Below, piece after piece: positions 59,110 through 64,000 of a stretch of 64,000 nucleotides of DNA; within the stretch, counting starts at the first letter, position 1, and every line of letters starts with the position of its first letter. Origin of the DNA: Azospirillum sp. TSA2s (GTDB taxonomy: Bacteria; Pseudomonadota; Alphaproteobacteria; Azospirillales; Azospirillaceae). The notes beneath the pieces were generated by a model. The model did no database searches. It was given only the letters and a program-made list of their open reading frames with translations, and was not told where the DNA came from. The stretch is from assembly GCF_004923315.1 (NCBI RefSeq), contig NZ_CP039650.1, positions 372,001-436,000 of the forward strand, written 5' to 3'. The position numbers and the translations under genes were made by a program.

Positions 59110-60924
59110 ATGACCAGCAGCGCCGCCACGGCCGCAAACGACACCCCCGATCTGGGTGCGCTTCCCACCTGGGACCTGAGCGACCTCTATCCCGGCACCG
59201 AGTCGCCGGAGCTGAAGGCCGACCTCGACCGGATGGAGCGGGAGTGCAAGGCCTTCCGCGAGCGCTATGCCGGCAAGCTGGCGGCGCTGAACGGCGACGA
59301 TCTGGCCGCGGCGATCCGCAGCTATGAGGACATCGACGAGACGCTGTCGCGCGTCATGTCCTATGCCGGGCTGGTCTACAACGGCAACATGATCGACCCG
59401 GCCATCGCCAAATTCTATCAGTCGGCGCAGGAGCGGGTGAACGACATCTCCGCCCACCTGATCTTCTTCACGCTGGAGATCAACCGGCTGGACGAAAAGG
59501 ACCTGGCGGCCAAGCAGAAGGCTTCGGCGGCCCTGCACCATTACGAACCGTGGCTGCGCGACGTCCGCCTCTACCGCGACCACCAGCTGTCCGACGAGAT
59601 CGAGCGGCTGCTGCATGAAAAGCACGTGGTCGGCCGCGCCGCCTGGAATCGCCTGTTCGACGAGACCATCGCCAGCCTGCGCTTCCCCATGGGCGGGAAG
59701 GACCTGACCTGTGCGGAGGCGCTGAACCGCCTGTCCGACCGCAATCCCGCCATCCGCCGCGAGGCCGGCGAGGTGGTGGGCAAGGTGCTGGGCGAGAATG
59801 CGCGGCTGTTCTCGCTGGTCACCAACACGCTGACCAAGGACAAGGAGATCGAGGACGACTGGCGCAACTATCCGACGCCGACCTCCGCCCGCAACCTGTC
59901 CAACCGGGTCGAGGATGAAGTCGTCGACGCGCTGGTCTCCGCCGTCAAGGGCGCCTATCCGGAGCTGTCCCACCGCTATTACGCGATGAAGGCCAAATGG
60001 TTCGGCCAGGACCATCTGGATTACTGGGACCGCAACGCTCCCCTGCCGGAGGATGCAGACCGCAGCATTCCCTGGGACGAGGCGCGCGACATCGTGCTGG
60101 GCGCCTATGGCCGCTTCTCCCCCGACCTCGCCAGTCTGGGCAAGCGCTTCTTCGACAACCCCTGGATCGACGCGCCGGTCCGCCCCGGCAAGGCGCCGGG
60201 CGCCTTCGCCCACCCGACCGTGCCCAGCGTTCACCCCTATCTGCTGGTCAACTACCAGGGCAAGACGCGCGACGTGATGACGCTGGCCCATGAGCTGGGG
60301 CATGGCGTCCACCAGATCCTGGCCGGTCGCCAAGGTCACTTCCTGTCCGACACCCCGCTGACGCTGGCGGAAACCGCCTCCGTGTTCGGCGAGATGCTGA
60401 CCTTCCGCGCCCTGCTGGCGGCGGAGACCGACCCCAAGCGCCGCCGCATCATGCTGGCCGGCAAGGTCGAGGACATGTTGAACACGGTGGTCCGCCAGAT
60501 CGCCTTCTTCGATTTCGAACGCCGCGTCCACACCGAACGGCGCGAGGGCGAACTGACCTCGGACCGCATCGGTGAAATCTGGATGGCGGTGCAGATCGAA
60601 AGCCTGGGCCCGGCGCTGCGCTTCGACGAGGGATACCGGCATTACTGGTCCTACATCCCCCACTTCATCCACTCGCCTTTCTATGTCTACGCCTATGCCT
60701 TCGGCGACTGCCTGGTGAACTCGCTCTATGCGGTCTATCAGGATGCCGAACAGGGCTTTGCCGAGAAATATCTGGCGATGCTGACGGCCGGCGGCACGCT
60801 GCGCCACAAGGAGCTGCTCGCCCCCTTCGGCCTCGACGCCTCCGACCCCGCCTTCTGGCAGAAGGGGCTCGGCGTCATCCGCGGCTTCATCGACGAGCTT
60901 GAGGCCGGCGAGGCGAAAGCCTGA
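59110..60924 (+). CDS. pepF: Oligoendopeptidase F-type M3 metallopeptidase
   Basis: A zinc peptidase (604 residues) that degrades short peptides in the cytosol. The active site is HELGHGVHQ near residue 395 with the HExxH zinc motif, followed by ETASVFGEML, whose Glu is the third ligand. The N-terminal helical domain (LPTWDLSDLYPGTESPELKADLDRME) fits the M3B family. ATG 59110 was chosen because GGAGGG (59099-59104) lies just ahead; an upstream GTG at 59068 is in frame. The transcript probably ends at the hairpin 60981-61016. Confidence 0.94.
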   Translation: MTSSAATAANDTPDLGALPTWDLSDLYPGTESPELKADLDRMERECKAFRERYAGKLAALNGDDLAAAIRSYEDIDETLSRVMSYAGLVYNGNMIDPAIAKFYQSAQERVNDISAHLIFFTLEINRLDEKDLAAKQKASAALHHYEPWLRDVRLYRDHQLSDEIERLLHEKHVVGRAAWNRLFDETIASLRFPMGGKDLTCAEALNRLSDRNPAIRREAGEVVGKVLGENARLFSLVTNTLTKDKEIEDDWRNYPTPTSARNLSNRVEDEVVDALVSAVKGAYPELSHRYYAMKAKWFGQDHLDYWDRNAPLPEDADRSIPWDEARDIVLGAYGRFSPDLASLGKRFFDNPWIDAPVRPGKAPGAFAHPTVPSVHPYLLVNYQGKTRDVMTLAHELGHGVHQILAGRQGHFLSDTPLTLAETASVFGEMLTFRALLAAETDPKRRRIMLAGKVEDMLNTVVRQIAFFDFERRVHTERREGELTSDRIGEIWMAVQIESLGPALRFDEGYRHYWSYIPHFIHSPFYVYAYAFGDCLVNSLYAVYQDAEQGFAEKYLAMLTAGGTLRHKELLAPFGLDASDPAFWQKGLGVIRGFIDELEAGEAKA

Positions 60925-60937
60925 CGATTCGGGTGTC

Positions 60938-60951
60938 TTGACCGCCGTCAA
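60938..60951 (+). promoter_or_regulatory. FNR/FixK-type box for the hemerythrin gene
   Basis: TTGACCGCCGTCAA is a symmetric TTGA-N6-TCAA site that fits FNR/FixK/NNR-type regulators; flanking bases extend the symmetry to TCTTGAC-CGCC-GTCAAGA. A TATGGT hexamer at 60974-60979 lies where a -10 would be if the box is centred at -41.5, the usual activating position. The next gene, an hemerythrin at 61030, is a plausible target. Inferred from sequence only. Confidence 0.6.
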
Positions 60952-60980
60952 GAGACCATGACAGGCGTGCGGGTATGGTG

Positions 60981-61016
60981 GCCTTCGGAGCGTCGTCTCC
61001 GAAGGCCATCTTTTTT
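60981..61016 (+). terminator. Rho-independent terminator after pepF
   Basis: A perfect 10-bp stem (GCCTTCGGAG / CTCCGAAGGC, six-base loop) followed by CATCTTTTTT. It lies 57 bp past the pepF stop. The predicted start site of the hemerythrin transcript (about 60986) falls inside the stem, so that transcript would keep only part of the hairpin. Confidence 0.88.
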
Positions 61017-61029
61017 GGAAGCGAACATC

Positions 61030-61437
61030 ATGCTTGCGACCACCACGCCCTCCGCCCCATCCGCTGACGTCCCCCTCCTTGGCTACGAGGCCATGGACCG
61101 CGACCACGCCGATTCCCTGGCGCTTTGGCAAGTTGCCCACGACGCCCCCGCCGGCCAACTCCGGGCGCCCTTCGCCGCCTTCGCCAAGCATCTGCGCGAA
61201 CATTTCGCCCGCGAGAACGCGCTGATGACCCAGCACGGCTTCTTCGCCCTGCATTGCCACAAGGACGAGCACACCCGCGTCCTGAAGGTGGTCGCGACCA
61301 TGGAAGCCGAACTGGAGGAGGGTAACGAGGCCCGCGCACGCCTGTATGTGACCGAGCATTTCCCCGACTGGTTCCACACCCATCTGGCGACGATGGATCG
61401 GGTGACCGCGGATTTCCTGGCGCAGGCAGAGGGGTGA
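61030..61437 (+). CDS. Hemerythrin-like metal-binding protein
   Basis: A single-domain bacteriohemerythrin (135 residues). Expected di-iron ligands are visible: His in MDRDHADSL, His and Glu in HLREHFARENALM, His in CHKDEHTRVL, and His and Asp in HFPDWFHTHLATMDRVTADFL. Such proteins bind O2 or NO and may store, deliver or sense them. ATG 61030 was chosen (GGAAG ahead); a longer opening to 60958 crosses the terminator and promoter and is rejected. Its control by an FNR/FixK-type site would fit low-oxygen expression. Confidence 0.9.
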   Translation: MLATTTPSAPSADVPLLGYEAMDRDHADSLALWQVAHDAPAGQLRAPFAAFAKHLREHFARENALMTQHGFFALHCHKDEHTRVLKVVATMEAELEEGNEARARLYVTEHFPDWFHTHLATMDRVTADFLAQAEG

Positions 61438-61536
61438 AGGACAGCGCCGATTGCGCGGCTCTCCTGCCCATTCCGTGAAGCGCTCAGCCTTTGATCGCAT
61501 CCGGAGGAACGGCATCCGGTCGAGGCGGATCGCTTC

Positions 61537-61935
61537 TCAGGAATTGGTAAGGAGCATCGCGACGCTGGGCGCGGTGCGATAGAGATCGGGACCGGCCGGA
61601 GCCGTATTCAGAAAATAGGACTTCGGAAATTTGGACCGCAACAGTGGAAGGCTGTCGAAGACGCTGTAGCTGTAGGCGATTCCATCCTCTTCCGAATGAA
61701 CATAGCCTTTCCCATTGGTCTTTATGAAATCCGACAGAGGCCAAAGCCCGATCCGGTGAATGGCCTGTTTGACGCGACGGGCCAATGGCCCCCCATGGCC
61801 GAAATTGTTGGAATCCGAAATGAACACGGCGTTACCTGCCACTCGCGCCATCTCGCGCACGGCACGCATGTCATCCTGGACATGATTGCAGATTCCGATG
61901 AAGCCGGCCGGGTATTCCGATTTGAAAGCGGCCAC
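61537..61935 (-). pseudogene. Methyltransferase-like gene, C-terminal part cut by an IS21 element
   Basis: The visible frame (about 133 codons) starts at the edge of the IS element and lacks the upstream region of the protein. The remaining part resembles the C-terminal portion of class I SAM-dependent methyltransferases (DDMRAVREMARVAGNAVFISDSNNFG, KTNGKGYVHSEEDGIAYSYSVFDSL), and the end looks normal. The AdoMet-binding N-terminal part should lie beyond the IS, outside this window. Not likely to be functional. Confidence 0.75.
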
Positions 61936-61980
61936 TGTTCCGAACTGAAGCCGGCCAGCGTTCCGAAGGAAAGCGGCCGG
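61924..61980. repeat. IS21-type end repeats
   Basis: Three related units with a period of 22-23 bp: GAAAGCGGCCACTGTTCCG (from 61924), GAAGCCGGCCAGCGTTCCG (from 61947) and a shorter GAAAGCGGCCGG (from 61969). IS21-family elements carry multiple end repeats that bind the transposase, and this is such an end. The exact IS boundary is between about 61923 and 61936. Confidence 0.75.
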
Positions 61981-62186
61981 GGTGGCGTATCCCCGCGAGG
62001 CGTTTTTCGTGTCGCATGAGCATGGCGTCGGGTCAAGCCGCCATGATCATGTCGAGGTGGAGGGCGTCCCCGGAATCCATAGGAGGGCCCCGGGCAAGCC
62101 GGTCGCGAGCGCGCCTCATCACGCTGGAGAGCGGCCGGCTTGCCTGGGAGGTGCCTGTGGAGCTCCGGGGGCGCCCGGCGGTCTCG

Positions 62187-62939
62187 TCACTCTCCGTCGG
62201 ACAGGGCTGGCTGGCGTCGCGGCTTGCGCATTGAGTCTCCGGTGAGGTCGATGCGGTAGGCGTTGTGAAGAATGCGGTCCAAGATCGCGTCCCCGAGAGT
62301 CGGATCCCCAATGAGTTCGTGCCAGCGGTCCGTGGGGATTTGGCTGGTGATCAGCAGAGAGCCGGCGTTGTAGCGGTCCTCTACGATCTCGAGCAGGTCG
62401 CGGCGCTGCTCTGCGTTCAGCGGCTCTGGTCCCCAGTCGTCCAAGATGAGAAGTCGCACGCGGGCGAAGCCACGCATCAGGCGGGCGTAACGGCCGTCGC
62501 CATGTGCCAGGGCCAGGGTCTCGAACAGCCGGGGCATCCGCTGGTAGAGTACCGATAGGTTTTCGCGGCAGGCACGGTGGCCAAGCGCGCAGGCCAGCCA
62601 GGATTTGCCGATGCCGGTCGGCCCGGTGATGATCACGTTCTGGTGGTCGTGGATCCATCGGCAGGTCGCCAGCTTCTGGAACAGCGCGCGGTCCAGCCCA
62701 CGCGGCGCCCGGAAATCAACATCCTCGATCACGGCGGGATGGCGCAGCCGGGCGCTCTTGGCGCGCGCTTCGAAACGTTTCTGCCGCCGCAGCGTCACCT
62801 CGTGATCGAGCAGCACACCCAGCCATTCCTCATGGCTGAGGGTGCCGGCCTCGCGGTTGGTCTGCATCTCGCGCAACGCCTTGGCCATGCCGTGCAGCCC
62901 CAGGTCGCTGAGCTGGTCGAAGGTGGGATGGGAAAGCAT
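62187..62939 (-). CDS. istB: IS21-family transposition helper ATPase
   Basis: IstB is an AAA+ ATPase that helps the transposase choose and remodel target DNA. Walker A is GPTGIGKSWLACAL near residue 107, Walker B is LLILDDWGPEPL near 165, and sensor-1 region is LLITSQIPTDRWHELIGD near 195. The N-terminal LGLHGMAKALREMQ and HEEWLGVLLDHEVTLRRQKR blocks are typical. The 250-residue length is normal. It starts nine bases after istA. Confidence 0.96.
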   Translation of the reverse strand: MLSHPTFDQLSDLGLHGMAKALREMQTNREAGTLSHEEWLGVLLDHEVTLRRQKRFEARAKSARLRHPAVIEDVDFRAPRGLDRALFQKLATCRWIHDHQNVIITGPTGIGKSWLACALGHRACRENLSVLYQRMPRLFETLALAHGDGRYARLMRGFARVRLLILDDWGPEPLNAEQRRDLLEIVEDRYNAGSLLITSQIPTDRWHELIGDPTLGDAILDRILHNAYRIDLTGDSMRKPRRQPALSDGE

Positions 62940-62948
62940 GGTGGGCTC

Positions 62949-64000
62949 CTAATGAAAGTACCGCGAGCCGCGGATGTTGGCGTGGTCCAGCGCCGGCGCC
63001 TCAGGGCGGGCGGTGGAGCGAACCCGGTCCAGGTTGTTGCGTAGGATCGAGGCGATGCTGTCGGCGGTGGTGGCGCCGATCTCCAGCGCCCGGGCACTCA
63101 CCGCCTCGGCGCGGGCCCGGTTGGGGCCGCGAAACAGCTTCAGCACGCCACGGCAGGTGCGGAAGCCCTGTTCCGGGTGCGGCCGGCTGGCGAGGATGGC
63201 GCGGATCAACGCCACAGTGTTGGGGCCGAGGTCGCCGGCGTCCCGCTCGAAACGTTCAGGGCTCCACTCGGCGTATCGGCGGTGTGCCGCCGGCATGTGC
63301 TCGGGCACGGTGCTGTGGCGCTCGCCGCCGTGTCGGCGGGCATGGGCGGCGACCCGCTGGCCGCGGTGGAAGAACTCCACCGTGGTGGCGGTGAGGCGTG
63401 CGTCGATCTGTTGGCGGATCAGCGCCGCCGGTACCGAGTAGTAGAAGCCGGCGACCTCGACATGGTAGTCGGGGCCGACGCGCACGAGCTTCCACTCCGC
63501 GTATTCGTAGGGCGTGTCGGGTAGCGGCCGCAGCGCCGGCCGATCAAGCTGTTCGAACAGCTCCCTGCGGCTGAGCCCAAGGCGACGCTGGGGTCGTGTG
63601 TTGAGGTCTTCCAGCACCCGGTCGATCGCGCCATTGGCTTCGGCCAGGGAGAAGAACGGCAGATTGCGCAGCCGGCCGAGGATGAAGTATTGCGCAATGC
63701 GCACACCGGCTTCCACCTTGGCCTTGTCACGCGGGCGACGCGGACGCGCCGGCAGGATGCCGACGCTGTAGGCGTGCGCCATGTGGGCATAACTGCGGTT
63801 GAGCTCCGGGTCGTAAAAGGAAGCCTTGAGGACGCCGCTTTTCAGGTTGTCCGGCACGATCAGACGCGGGCAGCCCTGAAACGCTTCCAGCATGCGGACA
63901 TGCGCCCCGATCCAGTCGGGCAGCGTCTGCGTCCAGGTCGCCTCGGCGTAGGTGTAGTTGGAGGCGCCCAGCACGGCGATGAAGAGCTGGGCGGGCCGCA
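62949..64000 (-). CDS. istA: IS21-family transposase, N-terminus outside the window
   Basis: The frame runs off the right edge of the window (codons for AQLFIAVLGASNYTY are still open), so the HTH-containing N-terminus is missing. The DDE catalytic core is visible: RLIVPDNLKSGVLKA carries the second Asp, and DKAKVEAGVRIAQYFILGRLR carries the Glu. The C-terminal part is rich in Arg and Ala, and ends GSRYFH. The gene is intact as far as it can be seen. Confidence 0.93.
   Translation of the reverse strand, partial: RPAQLFIAVLGASNYTYAEATWTQTLPDWIGAHVRMLEAFQGCPRLIVPDNLKSGVLKASFYDPELNRSYAHMAHAYSVGILPARPRRPRDKAKVEAGVRIAQYFILGRLRNLPFFSLAEANGAIDRVLEDLNTRPQRRLGLSRRELFEQLDRPALRPLPDTPYEYAEWKLVRVGPDYHVEVAGFYYSVPAALIRQQIDARLTATTVEFFHRGQRVAAHARRHGGERHSTVPEHMPAAHRRYAEWSPERFERDAGDLGPNTVALIRAILASRPHPEQGFRTCRGVLKLFRGPNRARAEAVSARALEIGATTADSIASILRNNLDRVRSTARPEAPALDHANIRGSRYFH

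Larger units (their letters stand above)
61936..64000 (-). mobile_element. IS21-family insertion sequence (istB plus partial istA)
   Basis: This contains istB and most of istA on the minus strand and one IS end at the left. The other end lies beyond the window. It interrupts a methyltransferase-like gene. About 250 bp between the IS end and the istB stop (61936-62186) holds no clear gene but has a 10-bp inverted repeat (GGCAAGCCGG 62093-62102, CCGGCTTGCC 62135-62144). Confidence 0.9.

Noticed and set aside
60958-61029. An upstream in-frame extension of the hemerythrin gene
   Set aside because: It would run through the pepF terminator and the predicted promoter, and adds residues not seen in the family.
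59086-61515. An 809-codon minus-strand frame across pepF and the hemerythrin gene
   Set aside because: Antisense to two genes with clear active-site motifs; no domain in the translation.
61982-62245. A plus-strand ORF inside the IS element
   Set aside because: It overlaps the end of istB on the opposite strand, has no recognisable domain and lacks a ribosome site.

Overview
The window is high-GC DNA whose codons end mostly in G or C. Its gene neighbourhoods are typical of Alphaproteobacteria: nuoA-N followed by birA, coaX and an RNase J gene; crcB-rluC-HAD-ATP12; a short-form proS near lolCD; and DUF1467 beside methylmalonyl-CoA epimerase. Together with an hemerythrin, a large chemoreceptor and a queA-tgt-queF-queG operon this suggests a free-living member of the Rhodospirillales, Azospirillum-like. 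The genus is inference. Most of the window is core chromosome; only the right end is clearly mobile DNA.

Layout. 1-5 kb: the end of an AarF/UbiB-type kinase gene, a palindromic intergenic repeat, then four overlapping queuosine genes. 5-10 kb: a coiled-coil protein, an Eis-like acetyltransferase with a probable N-terminal frameshift, a chemoreceptor, a CYTH protein and small membrane proteins. 10-13.4 kb: phosphatidylserine synthase and decarboxylase (pssA-psd), a conserved hypothetical with an in-frame 15-bp minisatellite, and DUF29. 13.4-18.3 kb: a complete BMP-type (nucleoside-like) ABC importer. 18.5-23 kb: ygfZ, a PRC-barrel protein and the crcB-rluC-HAD-ATP12 operon. 23-28.3 kb: an isochorismatase-fold protein with Ser at the usual Cys position, a second copy of the repeat carrying a nested insert, an exported dienelactone hydrolase, lolD, lolC/E and proS. 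28.4-35 kb: two overlapping uncharacterised genes, tag, DUF1467, mce, RNase J, coaX and birA. 35-49.6 kb: the full 14-gene complex I operon nuoA-N, whose NuoL carries a His/Asp-rich insert. 49.9-55.9 kb: tRNA-Asp, small exported proteins, a FrnE-like oxidoreductase, prpE and DUF3574. 55.9-61.4 kb: an Rrf2 regulator divergent from a CPYC flavoprotein, lysE divergent from argP, pepF, and an hemerythrin with a probable FNR/FixK-type promoter. 61.5-64 kb: a methyltransferase gene cut by an IS21-family element (istB, partial istA) that runs off the window.

Working together. The que genes cover preQ0 reduction (QueF), base exchange into tRNA (Tgt), ribosyl transfer (QueA) and final reduction of epoxyqueuosine (QueG); tRNA-Asp(GUC), a substrate of this pathway, lies in the same window. 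nuoA-N and the genes after it form a long co-oriented block. Three intergenic regions hold well-formed symmetric sites beside regulator or oxygen-linked genes, and these are the best regulatory leads. I saw no CRISPR array, prophage, recognisable secretion system or toxin-antitoxin pair. No wholly new multi-gene system is evident; the most unusual signals are the NuoL insert, the nested repeat, the Rrf2/flavoprotein pair and the hemerythrin promoter that overlaps a terminator.
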